64,000 nucleotides of DNA from assembly GCF_002979975.1 (NCBI RefSeq), contig NZ_PCQD01000002.1:434001-498000 (forward strand). The letters are read 5' to 3'. This document shows positions 55,499 to 63,325 of the stretch, piece by piece. This stretch comes from Pseudomonas sp. MYb185. Its GTDB lineage: Bacteria > Pseudomonadota > Gammaproteobacteria > Pseudomonadales > Pseudomonadaceae. The position numbers and the translations under genes were made by a program. Each line of letters opens with the position of its first letter. Within the stretch, counting starts at the first letter, position 1. The notes beneath the pieces are model-generated. The model made no database searches and was not told the DNA's origin. It saw nothing but the letters and a program-made list of their open reading frames with translations.

Positions 55499-57163
55499 TT
55501 AGCTTAGCGAGGCTGTCGTCTTGCCCCATGCCTGGTCAGGCTGCATACGCTCCGGCTCCGGATCTTGAATAAGGTCCGCCGCTCGCCACCCCAGCGCCAT
55601 GGCCGGACCGTTGGTATTGGCGGACACCAGCTCAGGCATCACCGAACAGTCCGCGGCGCGCAGTCCCTGAACACCACGGACACGCAAGTGTTCATCTACG
55701 ACGGACTCAGAATCCCGCCCCATGCGGCAGCTGCCTACGGCATGGGTACCGCACAGAGAGGCAGTACGAAAATAATGCAGGATGTCTTCATCCGACTGGC
55801 ACTGTGTCCCTGGTACCAGCTCCTCGCCAACGTATTCAGATAGTGCCGGCTGGCGCATGTAGCGACGCATATAGTGAACCATGGCCACTGCTGCCCGGCG
55901 ATCAGCTTCGGTAGACAGCCAGTTCGGCGTGATCTCCAGCGGTGCATCAGGATCTGCGGACTGGATCAGTACGGTTCCCTCGCTCTCGAGATTCAGCAAC
56001 TGCCCATAGATGGTTATGCCGGGCTTATCCTCGACCCCATCCGGCACTGGGAAGTTGTCTTCGCTGCGAGGATAGGTGAATGCGCTGAGATACAGTTGTG
56101 CGTCAGGCCGGGCCAGATGCGGCTGGGTACGAAAGAAGGCACCCACCTCGAACGGTCCAGTCGCCATCGGCCCACTACGGGTGGTGTAATATTGAAGCAG
56201 GCTACCTGCCAAGCCGAGGCCCTGGAAACGATGATTCAGTCCCTTCGTCCCCTTCAGTCGATACGGCAACAGGAATCCCAGGTGATCGCGCAGATGCCGG
56301 CCGACATCGCGGTTGCTTGCCACCATGGCGATGCCCAACGGAACGAGATGGTCGGGATCACCGATACCCGACAACTGCAGAATTTTCGGTGTCAGGATAG
56401 CCCCAGCGCAAAGAATGACTTCACCATGGCAACCGAACTCGCATGGCTGCCCTTTCACGTTTGCTCGCACGCCCACTGCCCGCAGACCATCGAACAGCAC
56501 CTGCTCAACCTTGGCGCTGGTCTGAACCACAAGGTTCTTGCGCGACATTACCGGATGCAGAAAAGCGGTGGCAGCGCTAACCCGACGACCGTTCTTGATC
56601 GTATGGCTGTAATAGCCAACCCCTTCCTGGCGCTCGCGGTTGAAGTCCTCCACCCGTGGCAACCCCATCTCCTCGCCAGCGCTTACCATGGCCTCGCTAG
56701 CCGGATAACGGAACTTCCCAGTACTGATATGCAGTGGCCCACCCGCGCCGCGGAGCTCATCGGCGCCCAGCTCGTGGTCCTCAATAGCACGGAAGGCATT
56801 CTTCATTGCAGTCCAGCCCCATTCAGGTCCGGCCTTTTGTTCCCAGCGCTGATAATCTTCGGGCTGACCACGCACATAAATCATGCCATTAATCGAGCTG
56901 GAACCACCGACTACCTTACCGCGCACCCACATTTCGGCAGATTCGGTGTCAGGAAAGCGTGGCTGCTGTACTGGAAAATGCCAGGCGTGTCTGGGATCAC
57001 TGACCAGCTTGGCGATACCCTTAGGCATCGTTACCAGCGGACTGCGGTCCCACTCTCCAGCCTCCAGAAGCAGCACTCGCTTCGATGGATCGGCAGACAG
57101 CCGGTTAGCCAATACGCAGCCGGTGGAGCCTGCGCCCACAATAATGTAATCGTAAGTAGTCAT
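55499..57163 (-). CDS. GMC-family oxidoreductase
   Basis: A 554-residue FAD enzyme of the glucose-methanol-choline family. The N-terminal IIVGAGSTGCVLANRL binds FAD. The GMC signature GGSSSINGMIYVRGQPEDY lies near residue 85, and the C-terminal active site has THAVGSCRMG (catalytic His) and the NTNGPAM segment with Asn. It would oxidise a primary or secondary alcohol of the substrate. It is last in its operon. Close relatives are choline- and alcohol-dehydrogenase-like proteins with varied substrates. Confidence 0.9.
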   Translation of the reverse strand: MTTYDYIIVGAGSTGCVLANRLSADPSKRVLLLEAGEWDRSPLVTMPKGIAKLVSDPRHAWHFPVQQPRFPDTESAEMWVRGKVVGGSSSINGMIYVRGQPEDYQRWEQKAGPEWGWTAMKNAFRAIEDHELGADELRGAGGPLHISTGKFRYPASEAMVSAGEEMGLPRVEDFNRERQEGVGYYSHTIKNGRRVSAATAFLHPVMSRKNLVVQTSAKVEQVLFDGLRAVGVRANVKGQPCEFGCHGEVILCAGAILTPKILQLSGIGDPDHLVPLGIAMVASNRDVGRHLRDHLGFLLPYRLKGTKGLNHRFQGLGLAGSLLQYYTTRSGPMATGPFEVGAFFRTQPHLARPDAQLYLSAFTYPRSEDNFPVPDGVEDKPGITIYGQLLNLESEGTVLIQSADPDAPLEITPNWLSTEADRRAAVAMVHYMRRYMRQPALSEYVGEELVPGTQCQSDEDILHYFRTASLCGTHAVGSCRMGRDSESVVDEHLRVRGVQGLRAADCSVMPELVSANTNGPAMALGWRAADLIQDPEPERMQPDQAWGKTTASLS

Positions 57164-57173
57164 AACTGGGTCC

Positions 57174-57935
57174 TCAAAAGGTGCTCATGCCACCATCAGC
57201 GGTATAGAGGGAGCCGGTGACGTATGAGGCCTCCGGCGAGAGCAGGAAGGCGATCACCGCAGCAATCTCCTCCGGCTCGGCATAGCGTCCGAGCGGAGTG
57301 GCGGCGCGGTTGGCAGCTGCGGTGGCCGTCGCGTTGCCAGAGTCACGTTCGATGCGACGCATCATCTCTGTGTTGATCGCCCCCGGCAGTACCGCATTAA
57401 CCCGTACGCCGACGTCGGCCGCCTCTGCTGCGGCGGTACGAGTCAGGCCGATCACGGCGTGCTTGGACATGACGTAGGCACCATGGGTGGGTGCTCCCAT
57501 GATTCCAGCCAAGGACGACAGGTTGACGATCGCTCCGCTGCCTTGACGGCGCATCACTTGCAAAACATGTTTTAGGCCAAGGAAAACGCCGCGAACATTG
57601 ACCATGTAGACCCGGTCAAGCATCTCCACCGACTGCGCCTCAATCAAAGCCGGTGCACCTTCAATACCTGCATTGTTGGCGAAGGCGTCGATCCTTCCGA
57701 AGCGTTCGAGGGCAGCAGCGACGTAACGCTTCACGTCGTCCTCGCAGGATACATCGGCGGATATCAATAGGATGCGTGCCGGATCGAGGCTGCCCTCCTT
57801 TGCAGCTCTTTCCAATGCGGCCTGATCCAGGTCCACCAGCACGATCCGGTAACCCTGCCTCTGCAGATGCCGGGTCAGGGCCAGACCTATTCCTCCGGCG
57901 GCACCAGTGATCACCGCGACAGGTGCATCAGACAT
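57174..57935 (-). CDS. SDR 4
   Basis: A 253-residue SDR with TGAAGGIG near residue 10, NNAG near residue 87, catalytic Ser in VNLSSLAG and YVMSK. It is intact. The ATG at 57935 overlaps the stop of MDR 3 by 8 bp and has GGGAG upstream, so the two are translationally coupled. It may reoxidise the alcohol formed after double-bond reduction by MDR 3, or the reverse. The GMC gene is 10 bp away. Confidence 0.87.
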   Translation of the reverse strand: MSDAPVAVITGAAGGIGLALTRHLQRQGYRIVLVDLDQAALERAAKEGSLDPARILLISADVSCEDDVKRYVAAALERFGRIDAFANNAGIEGAPALIEAQSVEMLDRVYMVNVRGVFLGLKHVLQVMRRQGSGAIVNLSSLAGIMGAPTHGAYVMSKHAVIGLTRTAAAEAADVGVRVNAVLPGAINTEMMRRIERDSGNATATAAANRAATPLGRYAEPEEIAAVIAFLLSPEASYVTGSLYTADGGMSTF

Positions 57936-59010
57936 GGGTAGGCTCCCGAGCAGCAGCGCGAATCTCTTCAATCGTCGGTGCTGGCTCCGAAGGATCGCGC
58001 ACCTTAACCATCAACTTGCCTCTATTGGCGCCAGTGAACAGACGAGAGAAGGCATCGAGAGTATTCTCCAGCCCCTCGACGATATCCTCGGCGAATATCA
58101 GCCGACCATCGGCAATCCAGGTACTCATCTCCTCAATGCCTTCGCCAAAACGATCCTTGAACTCGGGCGAGATGAAACCTCGCACGGTGAGACTACGAGC
58201 AAGGATCTGCCAATAGTTGAACGGCCCCGGCACCGGCTGCTCGGTGTTGTACTGGGCAATGGCACCACAGAACACAACACGGCCAAAATTGTTCATGTTC
58301 AATAACGCCGCATCGAGTACCTCACCGCCAACATTGTCGAAGTAGCAGTCGATCCCGTTCGGACAGACCTCGGCGATGGTCTTGGCCAAATTTTCGCTAG
58401 TCTTGTAATTGATCGCATAGTCGTAACCCAACTCCTCGACAATCCAGCGGCATTTTTCGTCACTACCGACCAAACCCACCGTGCGGCAGCCTTTTATTTT
58501 AGCGATCTGGCCAGCCAAGGAACCCACCGCCCCCGCAGCGGCGCTCACCAGCATCGTTTCACCCTGCTTCGGCTTGCCGATGTCCAGTACACCAAAGTAA
58601 GGCGTTAGCCCTACCGCACTGAAGACACTCAGGTAATGACTGAGGGGAAAGCGGGAATAGGGCTGGATGTGGTCGAGTTGCTCGCCAGCCGTCAGGCTGA
58701 AGTCCTCCCAGCCGTTGGCCGCAAGCCCGACGACAATGTCACCAATCTGAAAATCCGGGTGACGACTCTCCACTACCCGCCCCAACGTAGAACTCCGCAC
58801 AACCTCCCCTAGAGCGATGGGTGGCATGTAACTAGGCTTGTCGCTCATCCAGCCACGAATTGCAGGGTCCATCGACAGATATAAATTCTGCAATAAAACC
58901 TGCCCCGGACCGGGACGAGACAAAGAAACACTGCGCATGCGTACATTTTTCTCGTTGGGCACACCTTCGGGTCGAGACTCCAGATAGAGCTGGCGGTTGA
59001 GCAAAGTCAT
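57928..59010 (-). CDS. MDR-family NADP-dependent enone reductase 3
   Basis: A 360-residue zinc-free MDR reductase. It has the same motifs as copies 1 and 2 (YLSMDPAIRGWM, AAAGAVGSLAGQIAKIKG, GSDEKCRWIVEELG) plus about 20 extra C-terminal residues. AAGGAT precedes the ATG. By family it reduces C=C bonds conjugated with a carbonyl. It shares longer identical stretches with copy 2 in the cofactor region, so that duplication may be the later one; an alignment is needed to confirm. Confidence 0.88.
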   Translation of the reverse strand: MTLLNRQLYLESRPEGVPNEKNVRMRSVSLSRPGPGQVLLQNLYLSMDPAIRGWMSDKPSYMPPIALGEVVRSSTLGRVVESRHPDFQIGDIVVGLAANGWEDFSLTAGEQLDHIQPYSRFPLSHYLSVFSAVGLTPYFGVLDIGKPKQGETMLVSAAAGAVGSLAGQIAKIKGCRTVGLVGSDEKCRWIVEELGYDYAINYKTSENLAKTIAEVCPNGIDCYFDNVGGEVLDAALLNMNNFGRVVFCGAIAQYNTEQPVPGPFNYWQILARSLTVRGFISPEFKDRFGEGIEEMSTWIADGRLIFAEDIVEGLENTLDAFSRLFTGANRGKLMVKVRDPSEPAPTIEEIRAAAREPTHV

Positions 59011-59097
59011 GAAGTTATCCTTTTTTCTTATTCAGATTCGTTATTCAGGAAAGCACCAGGGTTCGCACCTGAAGAATCACGCTACTTCCCGGCCCAC

Positions 59098-59850
59098 TCA
59101 GACCGCTGTCCAGCCACCGTCCACCGTCATCAAACTACCGTGCATGAACGAAGCGCCATCGGAGGCAAGCCATAGGACTGCGTTCACCACCTCATCGATC
59201 TCACCCAGCCGCCCAGCCGGATGCAATGCCAGTAACTTCGGCTCTATCTCGTCCAGTTGGGGATGGTTGTTGAGCATGGCAGTACGGATCACTCCAGGAC
59301 AAACCGCGTTAATGCGAATGTTCTGTCGTCCGTACTCGATGGCCGCAGTCTTGGTCAGTCCTGCTACCGCATGCTTTGTAGCGGTGTACGGGGCCGATCC
59401 AGGCAAAGCAGTGATCGATAAGGCCGAAGCCGTATTGATCAAGACTCCCCCGCCCTGCTTGAGCATCTGTCCAATCGAGTACTTCATGCACAGCCAGACT
59501 GCTTTCAGGTTGACTGCAATAATCTGATCGAACTCGGCCTCAGCCACCTCAGCGACGAAGTCATTCCCCCCGCTGATGCCGGCGTTGTTATGCACAATAT
59601 CCAACCGACCAAAGCGCTGGACAGTCTCGTTGATCAGCGTTTGCATTTGCTCGGCCGAGGCGACGTCTAGGCAAAAGAATGCGGCTTCACCGCCCGCAGA
59701 CTCGATTTCAGCCAGCCGCTGCTTGCCTTGTTCAATATTGATATCGGCCAGCATCACCTTTGCACCCTCACGGGCGAAGGCTGCCGCAGTTCCTGCTCCG
59801 ATGCCACCACTGGCACCGGTAACCAGTACTACTTTGTCTTTGAATTGCAT
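59098..59850 (-). CDS. SDR 5
   Basis: A 250-residue SDR with TGASGGIG near residue 11, NNAG near residue 88, catalytic Ser in INTASALS and YTATK. It is intact, with AAGGAG before the ATG. It is one of three SDRs in this operon. The spacer to MDR 3 (59011-59097) is AT-rich and holds no gene. Confidence 0.88.
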   Translation of the reverse strand: MQFKDKVVLVTGASGGIGAGTAAAFAREGAKVMLADINIEQGKQRLAEIESAGGEAAFFCLDVASAEQMQTLINETVQRFGRLDIVHNNAGISGGNDFVAEVAEAEFDQIIAVNLKAVWLCMKYSIGQMLKQGGGVLINTASALSITALPGSAPYTATKHAVAGLTKTAAIEYGRQNIRINAVCPGVIRTAMLNNHPQLDEIEPKLLALHPAGRLGEIDEVVNAVLWLASDGASFMHGSLMTVDGGWTAV

Positions 59851-59971
59851 GCTGTGCTCCTTATTGTTATTGCTACAGCAGTTTTACGTGACAGAGCCCG
59901 GATGACGTTCTGATGTACCCGGCTTGATGCTCATTGGGAAGGCAGCTTCAAGTTTATGCAGCCCCTCTTTC

Positions 59972-60772
59972 TTAATTGCTGGGCTTCGCCGCCATTGCCT
60001 TTTCTACCGCAGCGCCGACATCTGCACCGGTGGGATTACTACGCAGCAGCAAACCGCCGTTGACCTGAAGATTTTCCCCAGTCATGAAGCACTCATCGCA
60101 GGCGAGCCACACCGCAGCGGCGGCAATATCTGCTGTGGTACCAATGCGGCCCAGTGGGTAACGCGCCGTAAAGCATTCGCGAACCCCAGGCGTAGCCATG
60201 GCCTCAGCGGTCATTGGAGTCTCGGTCAATCCGGGGGAAATGCTGTTGGCGCGAATGCCGCGGCTACCGAATTCATTGGCAACGCAGCGCATCACATGGT
60301 CGATGCCACCCTTTGTGCCAATATAAGCTGCGTAGTTCTCAATCACCGCACGGGTGGTTGCGGAGCTGATTTGAATGATCGAGCCACCCTCCTTCATTCC
60401 TTCAATCACCGCCTGAAAGAAAAAGAACGGCCCCTTGAACTGCAGAGCAATCATTTTCTCCAATTCTTGCTCACCTGTTTCCAGAAAGCCTTGCGTCAAC
60501 CCCCAACCGGCGCAGTTGACTGCCACGTCCAACCGTCCACCCCACTCTCTGGCATGAGCGACGGCCGCGTTCAACTCGGCCTTCGACGTGATATCGCAGG
60601 CCACATGGGTTCCACCGATTTCCTGGGCGAAACGTGCCGCTTCATCACCATCGCGACCGGAAATCACCAATCGGGCCCCTTCATTTGCGAAGCGGCGAGC
60701 GATGTCCTGCCCCATATTGTCACGGCTATCAGCACCCAGTATCAGGGCAATCTTGTTCTCAAGTCGTTTCAT
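59972..60772 (-). CDS. SDR 6
   Basis: A 266-residue SDR with an unusual cofactor motif GADSRDNMGQD near residue 13, in which the last glycines differ from TGxxxGxG. The catalytic Ser in IQISSATT and YIGTK are intact. NCAG replaces NNAG. It could use a different cofactor mode, similar to enoyl-reductase-type SDRs. The ATG at 60772 is preferred over a TTG at 60781. It heads the operon, with operator site 7 about 87 bp upstream. Confidence 0.83.
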   Translation of the reverse strand: MKRLENKIALILGADSRDNMGQDIARRFANEGARLVISGRDGDEAARFAQEIGGTHVACDITSKAELNAAVAHAREWGGRLDVAVNCAGWGLTQGFLETGEQELEKMIALQFKGPFFFFQAVIEGMKEGGSIIQISSATTRAVIENYAAYIGTKGGIDHVMRCVANEFGSRGIRANSISPGLTETPMTAEAMATPGVRECFTARYPLGRIGTTADIAAAAVWLACDECFMTGENLQVNGGLLLRSNPTGADVGAAVEKAMAAKPSN

Positions 60773-60859
60773 CAAATACAACTCCGGAATGACAGAATTC
60801 GTTTCTAAAAAGCCAGCAATCCCCGCAGTAGCAGCGCATTAGGGCCTTGGGGACTAAAA

Positions 60860-60883
60860 ATAAACAATCAATATAGTTTGTTT
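60860..60883. promoter_or_regulatory. Shared palindromic operator, site 7
   Basis: ATAAAC (60860-60865), 10 bp, GTTTGTTT (60876-60883), followed by TTTATG. It is the least regular of the eight sites. It lies 87 bp upstream of the SDR 6 start, inside the AT-rich 232-bp spacer 60773-61004. Confidence 0.48.
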
Positions 60884-60968
60884 TTATGTTAATGGTCTCT
60901 CTGTACGCCCGTCTCCGATTAACTGTCAGAATGTGAATGTATTCGTCACCGCTGAAACAGCGCTATTA

Positions 60969-60997
60969 TTGCGCACTCTTTCGCCAAGAGTGCGCAA
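60969..60997 (-). terminator. Terminator of DUF1329 gene B
   Basis: A perfect 12-bp stem (60969-60980 with 60986-60997) with a 5-nt loop, 7 bp after the DUF1329 B stop codon. The minus-strand tail is AATAATAG rather than a T run. It also insulates the next operon's promoter. Confidence 0.7.
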
Positions 60998-61004
60998 GTC
61001 TCGA

Positions 61005-62369
61005 TTATCTAACCCCACCACCACTCATGGCTTGAGGAGTAAAAAAGTTCATTGGCTTGGGCTCAATATCATGCCATCCGGAACGGCCAGTAGAATAGGC
61101 TTGCCGCGCATAGGCTCCACTTGCTAGGTCATGTGTAATGAACTGACCGCTGATGTGTCCATAGCTTTCATATTTAGGAAAGCTTTCCGAGTGCACAACC
61201 CGATAGACGGAGCCTGTATTATCATATGCGGAACTCATCCCGACTCCCAGAAAATCCTCATCCCAATAGAGGGTGCGTCGCGGATAGATATGGCGCTTTC
61301 CTGATTTCAACGTTGCCTCCACTACCCATACACGATGCAACTCCCAACGTACACAGTCAGGGTTGGCAAAATTCTTGGTAAATACCTGCTCGCGACCACA
61401 CTGCTCCGCATCGTACATTTTGAACATGTTATAAGGTATATACACTTCTCTCTTTCCAACCAGCTCAAAGTCATAGCGATCAAAAGCGCCATAAAAAACG
61501 GAGGAGTCATCCACAGTGCCTATACCAGCACCCGCCGGCGATGGCGTATCGTAAGCTACATCAGGAGATAGCTTGACCCTCCGCTGGCCCGGCAAGTAGC
61601 TCCAGGCACGACGAGCATTGGTTAACATATTCAAAGAGTCATGAATGACCAGCTTTTCACCTGACTTGCGCGCTGGAGAGTCATAATCAGCACGCAATAT
61701 CTCATTGATTTCGTCTCCCTTCAGGAGATCCGTACGGCTGGGATCCCACAACGGATACTGGTTCCACTGAGTTTGCCCTGCCGTATCGATCACCGTTCCT
61801 GAACCATCAACAATGGTGGTTTTCAAGTCCTGACTCATGAACGCATGACCTTCATACTTCATGTACCGATTCCACATCACTTCACTACCGTTCTGGGGAA
61901 TCGGAAAAGGCGTGCCAGCCCAGCACCCTTTCAACTGCAATCCATCTTCTATAAGAGTACAGCTGGTTGCATTCTTCTTGGCGTTGGCCAAATAGTGCTC
62001 GGGATAGCGGGCTGTTCTATGGGTTGGGTAAACATTGATTTTGAAGTCCGGGTACTTCTCGAACAGCGCCAGCGCCCCAGAAGTCAAACGTTCCTGATGC
62101 TCCTTGTAATTGCTCGCATCTATGGTGAAGAGCGCCTGCTCATCTGCGAAGGGATCTGGTCGTATCCCCGGCCGGCCCGGGTCATAACTGCTCGGCGGCT
62201 GTATTCCACCAGTATACGCAGGAATGGTGCCATCGGCATTACCAGCCTGCTCCGCCCCCCATAGAGTCAGATTGTTCCCTAATTGACGGGCTTCCTCCTC
62301 CGAGACTGCAGCCATGGCTTGGCCACCTATCATCATGCACAATGCCAAAGGTAAGTATTTTGTTTTCAT
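61005..62369 (-). CDS. DUF1329 exported protein B
   Basis: A 454-residue paralog of DUF1329 A with signal peptide (residues 1-20, cut after AMA) and the hallmark LTLWGAEQAGNADGTIPAYTGG. Later blocks (YPTHRTARYPEHY, AWSYLPGQRRVKLSPDVAYDTPSPAG) match protein A closely. It is alone between a hairpin and operator site 8. GAAGGA precedes the ATG. Two separately controlled copies suggest different partner proteins or a dosage need in envelope transport. Confidence 0.86.
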   Translation of the reverse strand: MKTKYLPLALCMMIGGQAMAAVSEEEARQLGNNLTLWGAEQAGNADGTIPAYTGGIQPPSSYDPGRPGIRPDPFADEQALFTIDASNYKEHQERLTSGALALFEKYPDFKINVYPTHRTARYPEHYLANAKKNATSCTLIEDGLQLKGCWAGTPFPIPQNGSEVMWNRYMKYEGHAFMSQDLKTTIVDGSGTVIDTAGQTQWNQYPLWDPSRTDLLKGDEINEILRADYDSPARKSGEKLVIHDSLNMLTNARRAWSYLPGQRRVKLSPDVAYDTPSPAGAGIGTVDDSSVFYGAFDRYDFELVGKREVYIPYNMFKMYDAEQCGREQVFTKNFANPDCVRWELHRVWVVEATLKSGKRHIYPRRTLYWDEDFLGVGMSSAYDNTGSVYRVVHSESFPKYESYGHISGQFITHDLASGAYARQAYSTGRSGWHDIEPKPMNFFTPQAMSGGGVR

Positions 62370-62495
62370 AATTATTCCTTCACCTAATAATCCAGATTTC
62401 TACAGCCTGATTGATCTAAATCCCGCTCCGAATCCGAGTCGGATCACGTCAGTCGGCACTTACGCCCCACGCTATAGCAGATTAGCGCGCAAAAT

Positions 62496-62519
62496 AAAAA
62501 CCATCTTGATCGTTTTTAT
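62496..62519. promoter_or_regulatory. Shared palindromic operator, site 8
   Basis: AAAAAC (62496-62501), 10 bp, GTTTTTAT (62512-62519). It is 126 bp upstream of the DUF1329 B start. Its arms are fully symmetric (AAAAAC with GTTTTT). Confidence 0.65.
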
Positions 62520-62585
62520 AAACTACTACCGTTCAGTTGGATACACAAGCCTGCTCGCATACTATTCTCCTCGAGAAGCCGGCCC

Positions 62586-63248
62586 TCAGGTCACCCTTTG
62601 GTCACACTGTGGCCTTACAATTACCATGCTTTTATACAAACCAGCGTTCAGGGGTCGCACGCCCGGCAGTTGCAGCAACAGCGAAGCCAGAACCGATACG
62701 CCCTGTTGCGCAGCCTTAACATCATCCCAAAAACCACTGCATAACACGCCTTGGGCACGCTCACCTGCAGCATGGCTGATGCTGTACACATCAGCGGCCC
62801 GCCCTTGGTTGCACTGTTCCAAGATGCCGGTTATCTGCCCAAACTGCCTTTGCGAATCGGCGTGAGCAAACAACAAATGCCGTATACCGGGAGTGGGGCA
62901 CGACAGAACTCCCAGCACCCGTTCAGGCCCCTCATCTCCGACGTAGGAAACAATCTTGCCCGACGTAAAGTTTGGCTCATCCTTCGCGGCACCCTGTTGA
63001 TACAGCTCTGAAGCAGCCAGCTCAGCTAAGGAATCGGCTGTTGGAGTCCAGATCTCCGGAATACCATCCGCCGCGGGCCATCCCGAAGCCCGCAGATCAC
63101 TTATCAGGTGATTCTGAATATACCCAGTGAAAAAGCCCTCCCGGGCCAGGTCAAGAGCATGCTCCTTGTGTATCGTGGCCCAGTACTCACTGAACTGTGC
63201 ACCGCTCCAACCGCTTCTACGGTGCAGCAGGGTAAATACTTTTGTCAT
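62586..63248 (-). CDS. EthD-domain protein
   Basis: A 220-residue protein. The first about 105 residues match EthD (a ferredoxin-like dimeric alpha-beta barrel), including RRSGWSGAQFSEYWATIHKEHALDL. The second half looks like a degenerate copy of the same fold. EthD proteins accompany oxygenases in ether and polyketide catabolism, with roles from ligand binding to decarboxylation. It is downstream of the truncated SDR 7 and probably belongs to an operon that begins outside the window. Confidence 0.72.
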   Translation of the reverse strand: MTKVFTLLHRRSGWSGAQFSEYWATIHKEHALDLAREGFFTGYIQNHLISDLRASGWPAADGIPEIWTPTADSLAELAASELYQQGAAKDEPNFTSGKIVSYVGDEGPERVLGVLSCPTPGIRHLLFAHADSQRQFGQITGILEQCNQGRAADVYSISHAAGERAQGVLCSGFWDDVKAAQQGVSVLASLLLQLPGVRPLNAGLYKSMVIVRPQCDQRVT

Positions 63249-63325
63249 GATCTATACCAGAGCCTTTTGGCTCCGCTCTCCATCCTATTAGCTCTGTTGA
63301 GCTTCCCGATCGTAATCATCTCGGC

